A DNA stretch of 64,000 bases from Pseudomonas sp. H9 (GCF_004353925.1 NZ_SMOK01000039.1:1-64000), one strand, 5' to 3'; shown: positions 17,437 through 28,443, counted from the stretch's first letter. Notes: generated by a model from the letters alone, not told the origin. A program made the numbers and translations.

Positions 17437-18738
17437 TCAGTTCAGGTAAGGGGACCAGGACGGTTCTCTGACTTCGCCTTGAGCGGTAGGAAGCGGGAGC
17501 CTCACGCGTCCGTTGAGAGAGACGAGCATCAAGACTCCCCGGCCCTGCTGGCGGGTGGCGTAGATTAGCATGGTGCCGTTGGGCGCAACAGTAGGAGACT
17601 CATCAAGACTTGTTTCAGAGAGAATCTTTACACTACCGCGCTGCAAATCTTGTGCAGCCACCTTGAAGTTGGTGAAACCTTGTTGACGATGAATCATCAC
17701 CAACGTCTTTTCATCCGCCGAAAGTTTAGGGTTGGCGTTGTAGTTACCAACAAAAGTTACACGCTCGGCACCACCACCAGAAACATTGGTTTTATAGATC
17801 TGTGGTTTACCGCCACGGTCGGAAGTGAAATAAATGGTCGAGCCATCTTTACCCCAGAACGGTTCGGTGTTGATACCTGGGCCGGCAGTAACACGCGACA
17901 GCTGACGCGAACCCATGTTCATCACGTAGATGTCCGGGTTGCCATCTTTGGACAGTACAAACGCCAGGCGCGAGCCATCCGGCGACCAGGCTGGTGCGCC
18001 ATTGAGGCCTTCAAAGTTGGTGATCTGCTCACGACGCCCCGTATCGATGTGTTGAACGAAAATGCGCGGGCGCTTCTGTTCGAACGACACATAGGCAATA
18101 CGCTTGCCATCTGGCGCAAAGCGCGGCGACAGGATCGGCTCACGCGATTGCAGCAGGGTCACTGCACGGGCACCGTCATAGTCCGAACGCTGCAGGGTGT
18201 AGCGGGTGTTGTTGGCAGAGAAACGTTCGGCCGTCACGTACAGCATACGAGTCGAAAACGCACCCTTGATGCCGGTCAGTTTCTCGAACGACTGGTCGGC
18301 AATGTAGTGCGACATATCGCGCAACTGATCAACCGTGCCTGACACGCTGCCGGTCAGCACCTGCTGCTCGGTTGCAACGTTGAACAGGGCGTACTGCACC
18401 TGCAGGCGACCACCGGCCGGCACAATGCTGCCCACCATGACGTACTGGGCGCCCAAGGCTTTCCAGTCACGGAAAATCACTTCGCTGGCCTGACTAGGCT
18501 GGCTGATCATGTTCTGCCGCGGGATCGGCGAGTAATAACCGGAGTTGCGCAGGTCATTACCGATGATGTCCGCCATGTCTTCAGGCAGCACGCTGCCGCC
18601 CTGCAGACCGAACGGTACGACTGCGATAGGCGTGGCGCGATCACTGCCGCTGGTGACCAGAATGTTCTTTTCTTCTGCTACGGCGATCCCTGCTGCGCAG
18701 CAGAGAACGACCAGCAGTCCTCGAAGAAGTTTAATCAC
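17437..18738 (-). CDS. tolB: Tol-Pal system protein TolB
   Basis: A periplasmic protein of 433 residues that connects Pal with TolA. The signal peptide ends GIAVA near residue 21. The N-terminal alpha/beta domain (about 25-160) is followed by a six-bladed beta propeller with recurrent motifs such as PAWSPDGSRLAF and PKLSADEKTLVM. The start is a GTG at 18738 that overlaps the tolA stop (GTGA), indicating coupled translation. Length and order match the usual operon. Confidence 0.97.
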   Translation of the reverse strand: MIKLLRGLLVVLCCAAGIAVAEEKNILVTSGSDRATPIAVVPFGLQGGSVLPEDMADIIGNDLRNSGYYSPIPRQNMISQPSQASEVIFRDWKALGAQYVMVGSIVPAGGRLQVQYALFNVATEQQVLTGSVSGTVDQLRDMSHYIADQSFEKLTGIKGAFSTRMLYVTAERFSANNTRYTLQRSDYDGARAVTLLQSREPILSPRFAPDGKRIAYVSFEQKRPRIFVQHIDTGRREQITNFEGLNGAPAWSPDGSRLAFVLSKDGNPDIYVMNMGSRQLSRVTAGPGINTEPFWGKDGSTIYFTSDRGGKPQIYKTNVSGGGAERVTFVGNYNANPKLSADEKTLVMIHRQQGFTNFKVAAQDLQRGSVKILSETSLDESPTVAPNGTMLIYATRQQGRGVLMLVSLNGRVRLPLPTAQGEVREPSWSPYLN

Positions 18739-19811
18739 AAGGCTAGATCCTCAGGTGTGAATGTCATCTTGAATGAACGATAGGGATTGAATTCGCTCGG
18801 TTTCAAGCCCTGCATTTCGGTTAAACGACCAATGTTCTTGACCGCGGCAACTGCCGAGCTGTCGAACGGACCGTCACCACTGGAGCGGGCTACGCTCACC
18901 GACGTGATGGTGCCATCAGGCAGCATGCCGATCTGCAGAACCACCGTCATGTTCTTGCGCGCAGAAGGTGGACGTGCCCAGCCCTCAGCCGCACGTGCAC
19001 GGATCAGGTCGTCGAAGTCACCGGCTACCTGGTCACCCTGCTCGTCAGCCAATGCCTGCTGGCGCTCGGTGGTGTCCGACAGAAGCTCGGCCAGGGCCTG
19101 GGCTTTCTTGTCTTCTGCCGCCTTGCGGGCTGCATCCTGAGCCTTCTTCTTGGCCGCATCAGCTGCAGCTTTCTTCTTGGCCTCTTCAGCAGCTTTTTTC
19201 TTCGCTTCTTCAGCTACTGCTTTTTTCTTGGCATCCTCGGCAGCCTTCTTCTTGGCGTCCTCGGCGGCTTTTTTCTTGGCTTCTTCAGCGGCCAGCTTCT
19301 TGGCCTCTTCGTCAGCCTTTTTCTTGGCTTCCTCTTCAGCCTTCTTCTTGGCGATGTCAGCCTGTTGCTTCTCGGCGGCCTTTTTCGCCTCTTCGGCTTT
19401 TTTGGCTTCGGCGGTTTTCTTCGCTTCGTCAGCCTTCTTGGCTTCCTCGGCTTTCTTGGCCTCGGCTTCGGCACGCGCTTCTTCCGCCTTTTGAGCGGCT
19501 TCTTCCTTCTTTTGTTCCGCAGCTTTCACCGCTTGCTGCTCGACCTTCTTCTGCTCCATCTGCTCTTCTTCAGTCTGGCGCGAAGCGGTTTTCTTCGCTT
19601 CACCCGCAATCTTCTGATTGGTCTGGGTGGTGGCCTGACTTTTCGATTTCAGCTGGTACAGGGTTGCCTGGACAATAGGCTTGGCCGGCGGCAGTTCAGG
19701 CGTAAAGGCAAAGCTGACGAACAGCATGCCGAACACCAGAACGTGCAGCGCAATGGCCCAGACACTGGGCCAGAAATAGCTTTCCGAGGCGGATGGCTCT
19801 CGCTGTTGCAT
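18735..19811 (-). CDS. tolA: Cell envelope integrity protein TolA
   Basis: TolA spans the inner membrane and periplasm and transmits proton-motive force from TolQR to Pal/TolB. The 358-residue product has one membrane segment (about 15-37, WAIALHVLVFGMLFVSFAF). A long Lys/Ala/Glu-rich helical domain (about 60-245) follows, made of repeated units like KKKAAEDA, and then a C-terminal globular domain (about 265-358). The ATG shares one base with the tolR stop (TGATG). The repeat region gives long artefactual open frames on the other strand. Confidence 0.96.
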   Translation of the reverse strand: MQQREPSASESYFWPSVWAIALHVLVFGMLFVSFAFTPELPPAKPIVQATLYQLKSKSQATTQTNQKIAGEAKKTASRQTEEEQMEQKKVEQQAVKAAEQKKEEAAQKAEEARAEAEAKKAEEAKKADEAKKTAEAKKAEEAKKAAEKQQADIAKKKAEEEAKKKADEEAKKLAAEEAKKKAAEDAKKKAAEDAKKKAVAEEAKKKAAEEAKKKAAADAAKKKAQDAARKAAEDKKAQALAELLSDTTERQQALADEQGDQVAGDFDDLIRARAAEGWARPPSARKNMTVVLQIGMLPDGTITSVSVARSSGDGPFDSSAVAAVKNIGRLTEMQGLKPSEFNPYRSFKMTFTPEDLAL

Positions 19812-20263
19812 CAGGGCGCCTCGGTAATCAGGCCAACGTTACCGACACCTGCCTTCTGCAACCCGCCCATGGCACCCATAACCGCGCCGTAGTCGACGGA
19901 CTTGTCGCCACGGATGAAGACCTGGGTCTGTTTACCCTGATCGCGCCCGGCGGCGATGATCTTGGTCACCGCGTCGGTCATTTGCGGCAAGGTCATGGCC
20001 TTGTCCATCTGCTTGTCGGTGTCGACTTCACTGCCAAGGTTCCAGTAGTAGGTCTTGTCAGCTTTGATCGAAATGGTCAGGACCTGGACGTTGTTGTCCT
20101 GCGGCAAGGCTTCACTGGAAACCTTGGGCAGGTCGACCTTCACGCCCTGGTTGAGCATCGGTGCGGTCACCATGAAAATGACCAGCAGTACCAACATCAC
20201 GTCGATGTAAGGCACCACGTTCATCTCGGCGACCGGCTTGCGTTTGTGGCGAACTCGGGCCAT
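19811..20263 (-). CDS. tolR: Tol-Pal system protein TolR
   Basis: A 150-residue ExbD/TolR-family inner membrane protein. A single transmembrane segment at about 17-40 contains the essential aspartate in VPYIDVMLVLLVIFMV, and the periplasmic domain follows. It forms the proton channel with TolQ. It lies 14 bases after tolQ and overlaps tolA by one base. Confidence 0.97.
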   Translation of the reverse strand: MARVRHKRKPVAEMNVVPYIDVMLVLLVIFMVTAPMLNQGVKVDLPKVSSEALPQDNNVQVLTISIKADKTYYWNLGSEVDTDKQMDKAMTLPQMTDAVTKIIAAGRDQGKQTQVFIRGDKSVDYGAVMGAMGGLQKAGVGNVGLITEAP

Positions 20264-20277
20264 GGGCTTTTACCTGA

Positions 20278-20973
20278 TCACTCTTCGCTGGTGTGCACTT
20301 TACGGTGCAGGATGGCCTGGAACTCGTCGGCGAACGTGTAGTAACGGCCGATCAAGACTTCACTGCGGGCAGCGAAACGGTTGTAGGCAATAACCGCTGG
20401 AATAGCGGCGAACAGGCCGATCGCGGTAGCGATCAGTGCCTCGGCGATACCCGGGGCCACGGTGGCCAGGGTCGCCTGCTGGGCAGTGGCCAGGCCACGG
20501 AAGGAGTTCATGATGCCCCATACGGTACCGAACAGGCCGATATACGGGCTGGTGGAACCTACGGTGGCCAGGAACGGCAAGCTCTGCTCGAGCTTTTCTT
20601 CTTCGCGGGAAATGGCAACGCGCATGGCACGGCCAACACCTTCCATCACCGCGTCAGGATCAACACCTGGCTGCTGACGCAGACGGGAAAACTCCTTGAA
20701 ACCGGCACGGAAGACCTGCTCGACGCCCGAGTCCGGATCCGGGTTGCTGCCAGCCTGGCGGTACAGCTTGGACAGGTCGATCCCCGACCAGAAGCGCTCT
20801 TCGAAGCTGTCCAGCGCTCGACGACCGGCGCGCAGCATGGTGCTGCGCTGGAAAATCATGATCCATGACGTTACCGATGCGGCAACCAGAGCCAGCATGA
20901 CCAGCTGTACCACGATGCTGGCATTGCTGACCAGGCTCCACATGGAGGTATGGTCGACGACGTTAGCTTCCAC
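20278..20973 (-). CDS. tolQ: Tol-Pal system protein TolQ
   Basis: A 231-residue MotA/TolQ/ExbB-family inner membrane protein with three membrane segments: about 18-40 (IVVQLVMLALVAASVTSWIM), about 130-155 and about 165-195. The conserved TVWGIMNSF and TLATVAPGIAEALIATAIGL are present. It powers the Tol machine together with TolR. It starts 2 bases after the ybgC stop codon. Confidence 0.97.
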   Translation of the reverse strand: MEANVVDHTSMWSLVSNASIVVQLVMLALVAASVTSWIMIFQRSTMLRAGRRALDSFEERFWSGIDLSKLYRQAGSNPDPDSGVEQVFRAGFKEFSRLRQQPGVDPDAVMEGVGRAMRVAISREEEKLEQSLPFLATVGSTSPYIGLFGTVWGIMNSFRGLATAQQATLATVAPGIAEALIATAIGLFAAIPAVIAYNRFAARSEVLIGRYYTFADEFQAILHRKVHTSEE

Positions 20974-20975
20974 GC

Positions 20976-21431
20976 TTAATCTCCTGCAATTGATTGAATA
21001 CCCGGTTCGCCTGCCTCGGCAAAGGCCGCTCGCAGTGCTGGGGGGATAGCCCGGGGTTTGAAAGTGTCGGCGCGCACACAGGCCACCAGGAACTGCCCTT
21101 CGCAGAGCAGCGTTGCATCTTTTTCACGCCACACCTGCTGTACAAAACGCAGGCTGGCGCGGTTCAACTCAAGCACTTGCGCGGTCACCCGCAGCTCGTC
21201 GTCCAGCCGCGCAGGCACGTGATAGCGCGCCTCGCTGGAGTGGACCACAAACAACAGGTTCTCCTGCGCCAATTCCGATTGGGCAAAGCCCAAGGCACGT
21301 AACCGCTCGGTGCGGGCACGTTCCATGAATTTCAGGTAGTTGACGTAATACACCACACCACCCGCATCAGTGTCTTCGTAATAGACCCGACAACGGTGTG
21401 CGAACGACTCAAGCCCATTTTGCGCGCGCAT
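20976..21431 (-). CDS. ybgC: Tol-Pal associated acyl-CoA thioesterase
   Basis: A cytosolic hot-dog fold thioesterase, 151 residues, first gene of the Tol-Pal operon. The 4-hydroxybenzoyl-CoA thioesterase signature YYEDTDAGGVVYYVNY contains the catalytic aspartate at about residue 21. Homologues hydrolyse acyl-CoA and interact with acyl carrier protein and phospholipid synthesis enzymes. The operon promoter should lie in the 126 bases between this start and the ruvB stop codon. Confidence 0.95.
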   Translation of the reverse strand: MRAQNGLESFAHRCRVYYEDTDAGGVVYYVNYLKFMERARTERLRALGFAQSELAQENLLFVVHSSEARYHVPARLDDELRVTAQVLELNRASLRFVQQVWREKDATLLCEGQFLVACVRADTFKPRAIPPALRAAFAEAGEPGIQSIAGD

Positions 21432-21557
21432 ACTCTAGTGCTAACTCCTCAGCTTGCCAATCCGCCCTGGCAACTGTTTTTTCATCGTTTATGTCGTTTT
21501 GCCAGCGTGGCACTTCCATGTCAGCCGATAGGACCACGAAAACCGCAGATAAATCTG

Positions 21558-22613
21558 TCATTCATCGGTCTGGGCGGAAAAACCTTCGCCGTTGACCGAC
21601 TCGTTGAGGCGATTGGGAATGTTCAGGCCAAAATGCAGGTAAGCGTGACGCGTCACGACCCTACCCCTTGGCGTTCGCATGATATAGCCCTGCTGAATCA
21701 GGTAGGGTTCGAGCACATCTTCAATAGTGTGACGCTCTTCACTGATGGCTGCAGCCAGGCTGTCGACACCAACTGGACCGCCATCAAACTTTTCGATCAT
21801 GGTTAGCAGCAAGCGACGGTCCTGATGGTCGAAACCACGTTCGTCAACATCCAGCAGGTTCAAGGCCATGTCGGCAATTGACTTGGTGATCTGCCCTTTA
21901 CCGCGCACCTCGGCGTAGTCGCGCACGCGGCGCAGCAGACGATTGGCGATCCGTGGCGTGCCACGGGCACGACGGGCGATCTCGAACGCGCCCTGATCTT
22001 CGATCGGCAGGCCAAGAATGCCACCGGAACGGCTGACGATGGTCGCCAGGTCTTCGGTGTTGTAGAACTCCAGGCGCTGGACAATACCAAAACGATCACG
22101 CAACGGGTTGGTCAGCATACCGGCTCGGGTGGTTGCCCCCACCAGGGTGAACGGCGGCAGATCAAGCTTGATCGAACGCGCTGCCGGGCCCTCCCCGATC
22201 ATGATATCGAGCTGGAAGTCTTCCATCGCTGGATAAAGCACTTCTTCGACAACCGGTGACAGCCGGTGAATTTCATCGATGAACAACACATCGTGCGGCT
22301 CAAGGTTGGTCAACAGAGCCGCCAGATCGCCAGGGCGCTCAAGGATCGGACCCGAGGTGCTCTTGATCGACACCCCCATTTCCTGGGCGATGATATTGGC
22401 CAGCGTGGTTTTACCCAACCCCGGCGGCCCAAAGATCAAGGTATGGTCCAAAGACTCACTGCGCCCGCGAGCGGCCTGGATAAACAGCGCCATTTGCTCA
22501 CGCACCACCGGCTGACCGATGTATTCGGCCAGGCGCAACGGACGGATCGCCCGGTCCTGGACCTCTTCACGGTCACGCCCGCTGGCGGCTATCAGTCGAT
22601 CAGCTTCAATCAC
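21558..22613 (-). CDS. ruvB: Holliday junction branch migration ATPase RuvB
   Basis: The hexameric AAA+ motor that drives Holliday junction branch migration with RuvA. The product is 351 residues. Walker A (GPPGLGKTTLAN), Walker B (LFIDEIHRL), sensor 1 (GATTRAGML) and the arginine finger region (RDRFGI) are all visible. A C-terminal winged helix contains RTPRGRVVT. The start abuts the ruvA stop codon, so translation is coupled. Confidence 0.98.
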   Translation of the reverse strand: MIEADRLIAASGRDREEVQDRAIRPLRLAEYIGQPVVREQMALFIQAARGRSESLDHTLIFGPPGLGKTTLANIIAQEMGVSIKSTSGPILERPGDLAALLTNLEPHDVLFIDEIHRLSPVVEEVLYPAMEDFQLDIMIGEGPAARSIKLDLPPFTLVGATTRAGMLTNPLRDRFGIVQRLEFYNTEDLATIVSRSGGILGLPIEDQGAFEIARRARGTPRIANRLLRRVRDYAEVRGKGQITKSIADMALNLLDVDERGFDHQDRRLLLTMIEKFDGGPVGVDSLAAAISEERHTIEDVLEPYLIQQGYIMRTPRGRVVTRHAYLHFGLNIPNRLNESVNGEGFSAQTDE

Positions 22614-23222
22614 TTAGATCATTCCCTTCAGGCTGCGACGGATCAGTTCTTCGCTGCTCAACCCCTTGGCATTGACGGCTGCCACTGCCTTGCTGGCTTC
22701 CTGAGGTTTGTAGCCCAGGGAAATCAAAGCACTGACCGCATCGCTTTCGGCGCTGGACACAGCCGCAACCGGCAACGGCCCATTGGGCACCAGAGCGAAC
22801 ATGGCCGGTGACGTTTCCCAGGCCTTGAAACGATCCTTGAGTTCGACCAACAGACGCTCGGCGGTCTTTTTACCCACGCCCGGCACTTTGACCAACGCCG
22901 AAGCATCCTGGGCCTGGACACAGCGTACCAGCTCATCGACCTCCAGGCCCGACATCAACGCCAGGGCCAGCTTGGGGCCAACACCGTTGAGGCGGATCAG
23001 CTCACGAAACAGCTCGCGCTCGCGCTTTTCATAGAAGCCATAGAGCAAATGGGCGTCTTCACGAACCACCAGGTGGGTATGCAAGGTGACCGCCTCACCC
23101 AGCTTGGGCAAGCGGTACAAGGTGGTCATGGGCACTTCAAGCTCATAACCCACGCCATTGACATCAACAATCAAGTGCGGCGGCTGCTTTTCAGCCAGTG
23201 TGCCGCGCAAACGTCCAATCAC
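22614..23222 (-). CDS. ruvA: Holliday junction DNA helicase RuvA
   Basis: RuvA is the tetrameric junction-binding protein, 202 residues. Domain I is an OB fold (IGRLRGTLAEKQPPHLIVD), domain II has two helix-hairpin-helix motifs (LNGVGPKLALALMS and VPGVGKKTAERLLVEL), and domain III (about 155-202) contacts RuvB. The GTG at 23222 is preferred since AGGAAGGA lies 7 bases upstream and the protein then begins as in homologues; the longer frame to 23306 would add an unrelated N-terminus. It follows ruvC by 108 bases. Confidence 0.97.
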   Translation of the reverse strand: MIGRLRGTLAEKQPPHLIVDVNGVGYELEVPMTTLYRLPKLGEAVTLHTHLVVREDAHLLYGFYEKRERELFRELIRLNGVGPKLALALMSGLEVDELVRCVQAQDASALVKVPGVGKKTAERLLVELKDRFKAWETSPAMFALVPNGPLPVAAVSSAESDAVSALISLGYKPQEASKAVAAVNAKGLSSEELIRRSLKGMI

Positions 23223-23330
23223 GTTGCAATCCTTCCTCATGGGTGCCGGCAAATAACCGGTCAACCCTAGCAGCAAATGCAATAGCCTATGGCATTGCTC
23301 GGTCAAAATTTGTTTCAGCGCATGATGCTA

Positions 23331-23855
23331 TCAGAGCCGCAGACGCCCGCTACGCCGACGCGCCGTCCCCAGGCCATGAGGTATCAGGCTGGAGCGTGTA
23401 TGGGCATGACACAAGGCGATGGCCAATGCGTCCGAGGCGTCAATCTGCGGTTTCTGGGTCAATTTGAGCAGGTGCATGACCATCATCTGCACTTGCTCCT
23501 TATTCGCTCCGCCGGTACCGGCAACCGCTTGCTTGACTTGCGTCGCGCTGTATTCAGCGATCTCCAGCCCTTCTTCTATGGCCGCGACAATCGCCGCGCC
23601 ACGGGCCTGGCCCAATTTGAGCGCCGAGTCGGCATTGCGCGCCATGAACACGCGCTCGATACCCATCGTCACTGGCCCATATTGAGTGATGATCTCGCGC
23701 ACGCCGCGAAACACTATCTGCAAACGTTCAGGCAACTCGCCACTACCCGTGCGGATACACCCGGAAGCCACGTATTCGCAGCCCCGCGCCCCTTGCCGCA
23801 CCACGCCATAGCCAGTGATGCGCGAGCCAGGGTCGATGCCAAGAATCAGAGTCAT
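23331..23855 (-). CDS. ruvC: Holliday junction resolvase RuvC
   Basis: A 174-residue RNase H-fold nuclease that cuts Holliday junctions. The catalytic acidic residues are visible: the Asp in LGIDPGSRITGYG (about residue 8), Glu in GIERVFMARNA (about 68) and the C-terminal DASDALAIALCHA (about 140-152). It is the first gene of ruvCAB. A terminator and a REP pair separate it from yebC, so it should have its own promoter. Confidence 0.97.
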   Translation of the reverse strand: MTLILGIDPGSRITGYGVVRQGARGCEYVASGCIRTGSGELPERLQIVFRGVREIITQYGPVTMGIERVFMARNADSALKLGQARGAAIVAAIEEGLEIAEYSATQVKQAVAGTGGANKEQVQMMVMHLLKLTQKPQIDASDALAIALCHAHTRSSLIPHGLGTARRRSGRLRL

Positions 23856-23902
23856 AACGCCTGCATACTCGATGACGCATCTAGGCGTCGTTGTAAAGAC
23901 AG

Positions 23903-23934
23903 AAGCCGGACCCGCCTGCAGACGGGTCCGGCTT
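23903..23934. terminator. Strong hairpin between yebC and ruvC
   Basis: A perfect 12-bp stem (AAGCCGGACCCG/CGGGTCCGGCTT) has an 8-base loop. It lies downstream of yebC and upstream of ruvC on the minus strand and probably ends the yebC transcript, although the following T run is short. Confidence 0.7.
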
Positions 23935-23946
23935 TAATACGATCCG

Positions 23947-24016
23947 GTAGGAGCGGGCTTGCCCCGCGATGCGGTGTGACTAACAAACCGCTATCGCGGG
24001 CAAGCCCGCTCCCACA
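23947..24016. repeat. REP inverted pair
   Basis: Two inverted REP copies (GTAGGAGCGGGCTTGCCCCG and its complement) are separated by about 22 bases, just after the yebC stop codon. Confidence 0.92.
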
Positions 24017-24024
24017 GGGTGTGG

Positions 24025-24771
24025 TTAGCCCAACTGCTCCATGACAGCGTCAGGAATCTCGGCATTGGAATAGACGTTCTGGACGTCGTCCAGGTCTTCA
24101 AGCATATCAATCAACTTGAGGACTTTTTGCGCACCGTCCAGGTCCAGTTCGGCACTGGTGGTCGGCTGCATGACAATCTCGGCGTCAGCGGCCTTGAAGC
24201 CTGCTTCTTCCAGAGCGTTGCGCACAGCATAGAAACTGGCGAAGGAGGTGAACACATCGAAAGAGCCGTCTTCGTTGCTGACCACATCGTCAGCATCGGC
24301 CTCCATGGCTGCCTCCATCAACGCATCTTCGTCGATACCCGCAGCGAAGCTGATTTGCCCCTTGCGCTCGAACAGGTAAGCCACAGAGCCATCAGTACCC
24401 AGGTTGCCACCACATTTGCTGAAGGCGTGACGCACGGCGGCTGCAGTACGGTTGCGGTTGTCGGTCATGGCTTCGACCATGATCGCCACACCACCCGGGC
24501 CATAACCCTCGTAGCTAAGCTCTTCAACGTTATCGGCTTCGGTCGCGCCAGCACCACGAGCAATCGCCCGGTCGATGATGTCACGACTCATGTTGGCGCC
24601 CAGTGCCTTGTCCAGCGCCAAACGCAGTCGCGGGTTGGACGCCGGATCGCCGCCGCCCTGTTTGGCGGCGACGGTCAGCTCACGAATCCACTTGGTGAAT
24701 ATCTTGCCTCGCTTGGCGTCCTGGCGCTCTTTGCGGTGCTTGATGTTTGCCCATTTGGAATGACCAGCCAT
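24025..24771 (-). CDS. YebC/PmpR family transcriptional regulator
   Basis: A 248-residue cytosolic protein of the YebC/PmpR family. It starts MAGHSKWANIKHRKERQDAK, the invariable N-terminus of the group, and has the usual three domains. PmpR of P. aeruginosa, in the same neighbourhood, represses the PQS regulator gene pqsR, while other members assist translation of proline-rich stretches. The ATG at 24771 fits the family; an upstream open part is not conserved-looking. It sits downstream of aspS, with a hairpin between them. Confidence 0.95.
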   Translation of the reverse strand: MAGHSKWANIKHRKERQDAKRGKIFTKWIRELTVAAKQGGGDPASNPRLRLALDKALGANMSRDIIDRAIARGAGATEADNVEELSYEGYGPGGVAIMVEAMTDNRNRTAAAVRHAFSKCGGNLGTDGSVAYLFERKGQISFAAGIDEDALMEAAMEADADDVVSNEDGSFDVFTSFASFYAVRNALEEAGFKAADAEIVMQPTTSAELDLDGAQKVLKLIDMLEDLDDVQNVYSNAEIPDAVMEQLG

Positions 24772-24860
24772 AACGCACTCCGAATCCTTTGAAACAATGC
24801 CATGCCCCTGCCCGGCACAAACCCGGCAGAGACCATAAAAACAGTACTGCTTAACGCAAA

Positions 24861-24882
24861 GGCGCATCCATTTGGATGCGCC
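24861..24882. terminator. Perfect hairpin between aspS and yebC
   Basis: A 10-bp perfect stem (GGCGCATCCA/TGGATGCGCC) with a 2-base loop lies 11 bases after the aspS stop codon. The T tract is short (TTTGCGTT), so it may attenuate rather than fully stop transcription. Confidence 0.55.
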
Positions 24883-24892
24883 CGGGGTCTAC

Positions 24893-26668
<1,776 letters not shown>

Positions 26669-26761
26669 GATGGTGGTTTCGCTTCTCGTCATTCGTGTGT
26701 TCAGTGGAGGCCTTGGCGCCACAAAGGGCTATAGTGCAAGACCCTGCCGGTGCAATTCAAC

Positions 26762-26983
26762 TCAGTCAGCTTTGTCGCCGCCTGCCAGGTTCTTTTTTGC
26801 ACCGGTCTTGAAGTCGGTTTCGTACCACCCCGTACCCCCCAGGCGGAACCCCGGGGCAGAAATCAGCTTCTTGAGCTCGGGCTTCTGACATGCCGGGCAA
26901 TCCGTCAGCGGCTCGGCGCTGATTTTCTGAAGAACTTCCATCTGGTGATCACAGGCAACACATTGATAGTCGTACAGGGGCAT
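26762..26983 (-). CDS. FmdB-family zinc ribbon protein
   Basis: A 73-residue protein. The N-terminal zinc ribbon is MPLYDYQCVACDHQMEV followed by CPACQKPELKKLIS, giving two CxxC pairs. The rest (GFRLGGTGWYETDFKTG) is the short conserved tail of the family. FmdB-type proteins are proposed regulators or metal-binding accessory proteins. It is upstream of aspS on the same strand and is often found there in pseudomonads. Confidence 0.88.
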   Translation of the reverse strand: MPLYDYQCVACDHQMEVLQKISAEPLTDCPACQKPELKKLISAPGFRLGGTGWYETDFKTGAKKNLAGGDKAD

Positions 26984-27076
26984 AGGCGTGTCTCGTTAAC
27001 CACAGCTCAAGCTGGTTCAGGCAGTAAAGAGCGGGATTATATATGGTTAAGGAGTGCTGTGCAGCCCGGCAACCGA

Positions 27077-27406
27077 CTAGCGTGTCACCTGTGGCCCCAA
27101 CAGAAACACCACGCACACCACCCGGATCAGGCCACTGAAATTTCGCACACCTCCATGCCGCAGGTGTACCTCGCGGTCGACGTAAGACAGCACAGCGTTG
27201 ACCGAGCACTGATTGAGTTCGGCGATTCGCTCGAGAATTCGCCAGTAAACCGCCTCCAGACGCAGGCACGTGGCAAACCCGTTCAAACGTACCGAGCGTG
27301 ATAACGGTTGAGCCAGGCCCATATTAAAGTTTTCTTCAAACGGGTCGAACCCTTGCCTGTCCGCCCCACCTGCCACACGCCCGCCACGGCTCATCCTTGA
27401 AGACAT
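27077..27406 (-). CDS. Ribbon-helix-helix domain protein
   Basis: A protein of about 109 residues ending in a small ribbon-helix-helix type domain (Rhh_4-like): LSRSVRLNGFATCLRLEAVYW, then a helix and SVNAVLSYVDREVHLRHG. Such domains bind DNA as dimers. The N-terminal 30 residues are polar and look disordered. The start is uncertain: GTG 27418, ATG 27406 and ATG 27322 are all in frame with no strong ribosome site, and the domain is complete from the last one. The target is unknown. Confidence 0.65.
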   Translation of the reverse strand: MSSRMSRGGRVAGGADRQGFDPFEENFNMGLAQPLSRSVRLNGFATCLRLEAVYWRILERIAELNQCSVNAVLSYVDREVHLRHGGVRNFSGLIRVVCVVFLLGPQVTR

Positions 27407-27586
27407 ATCCAGCACCACGCAATTTGACTAACAGGGAAATAACCCCGAGCAATGTTGTTTACCCGGAGACACCCCTAATAAAGCGCTGCAGTGCTATTTA
27501 CTTCCAGCAGACAGACTTACTCTCACTGTAGGACTGCTCGGCAAGTTGCAATGGATCGCATAACGAAAGAACACTTTCCCCCTTAA

Positions 27587-27626
27587 CGAAAAATGCCCGA
27601 AGCAAGACGCATCCGGGCATTTATTA
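27587..27626 (-). terminator. Intrinsic terminator of the Dps-like gene
   Basis: The stem AAATGCCCG/CGGGCATTT with a 14-base loop is followed on the minus strand by a T run. It lies just after the stop codon of the Dps-like gene. Confidence 0.82.
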
Positions 27627-27648
27627 CAGCAGAGTACTTGTTAGCTGG

Positions 27649-28122
27649 TTATTTATCTTCCAGCAACGAGCGCAACATCCATGCGGTTTTTTCATGCACC
27701 TGCATACGCTGGGTCAGCAGGTCGGCGGTCGGCTCGTCACTGACCTTGTCAAGCAGCGGAAAAATGCTGCGAGCCGTGCGGGTCACGGCTTCCTGCCCTT
27801 CGACCAACTGCTTGATCATTTCATTGGCAGGTGGCACCCCTTCTTCTTCCTTGATGGAAGACAGCCGTGCGTAGATCGAATAAGCACCGGGCGCAGGAAA
27901 GCCCAACGCACGGATACGCTCGGCAATGGAATCCACCGCTAGTGCCAACTCGTTGTATTGCTCTTCAAACATCAAGTGCAATGTTCGAAAAGCCGGCCCT
28001 GTGACGTTCCAGTGAAAGTTATGGGTCTTCAGATAAAGTACATAAGTATCAGACAAGAGCCGCGACAATCCATCGACAATGGACTTGCGATCTTCTTCGC
28101 TGATACCGATATCAATAGCCAT
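27649..28122 (-). CDS. Dps-like miniferritin
   Basis: A 157-residue four-helix ferritin-like protein of the Dps/DpsA group, which stores iron and protects DNA from peroxide. The ferroxidase residues are visible in LKTHNFHWNVTG (about 31-43) and MFEEQYNELALAVDSIAERI (about 51-71). A Lys-rich DNA-binding tail is absent from the N-terminus. AAAGGGGA 7 bases before the ATG is a good ribosome site. It ends in its own terminator, so it is a single-gene transcript. Confidence 0.92.
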   Translation of the reverse strand: MAIDIGISEEDRKSIVDGLSRLLSDTYVLYLKTHNFHWNVTGPAFRTLHLMFEEQYNELALAVDSIAERIRALGFPAPGAYSIYARLSSIKEEEGVPPANEMIKQLVEGQEAVTRTARSIFPLLDKVSDEPTADLLTQRMQVHEKTAWMLRSLLEDK

Positions 28123-28443
28123 GCGATTCCCCTTTCATGATGTTTGATGATCAAGCAGGTACATCCCACTGTATCAAGACTTGCCAGCGACTGCAGCCCT
28201 GCACCCGCACCAAAAGGCTGCAGACACCGGCGCTCTTGATCTGGAGCAAGCGACACACGGTGTGCCGATGATTTGAGAAGCCCTGGGGTTTGCTGTTAAA
28301 TAGGCGGCGTGCCACCCCTGACGATAGTCACAACAGGGGCGCATAGGCTGGCCTTTTTTTCACGTTTTTGCGCTTCTCAAAACCATGCGCGCCGTGACGC
28401 CAGCTCTTCCTGTGATACGCCTTATCAATGTGAGCCAACCAAC
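28123..28443. other. Divergent control region between the Dps-like and cold-shock genes
   Basis: No gene is convincing in these 320 bases. A plus-strand promoter candidate, TTGAGA-N17-TTAAAT, lies at 28273-28301 and would give a leader of about 135 bases before the cold-shock domain gene, a length common for cold-regulated messages. The Dps-like gene must be controlled from the left part; no clear OxyR or Fur site was recognised. Confidence 0.4.

Noticed and set aside
19150..19494. Repeated Ala/Ser/Phe-rich frame and direct repeats resembling a CRISPR-like array
   Set aside because: The repeats are the Lys/Ala codons of the TolA helical domain, not regularly spaced repeats with unique spacers.
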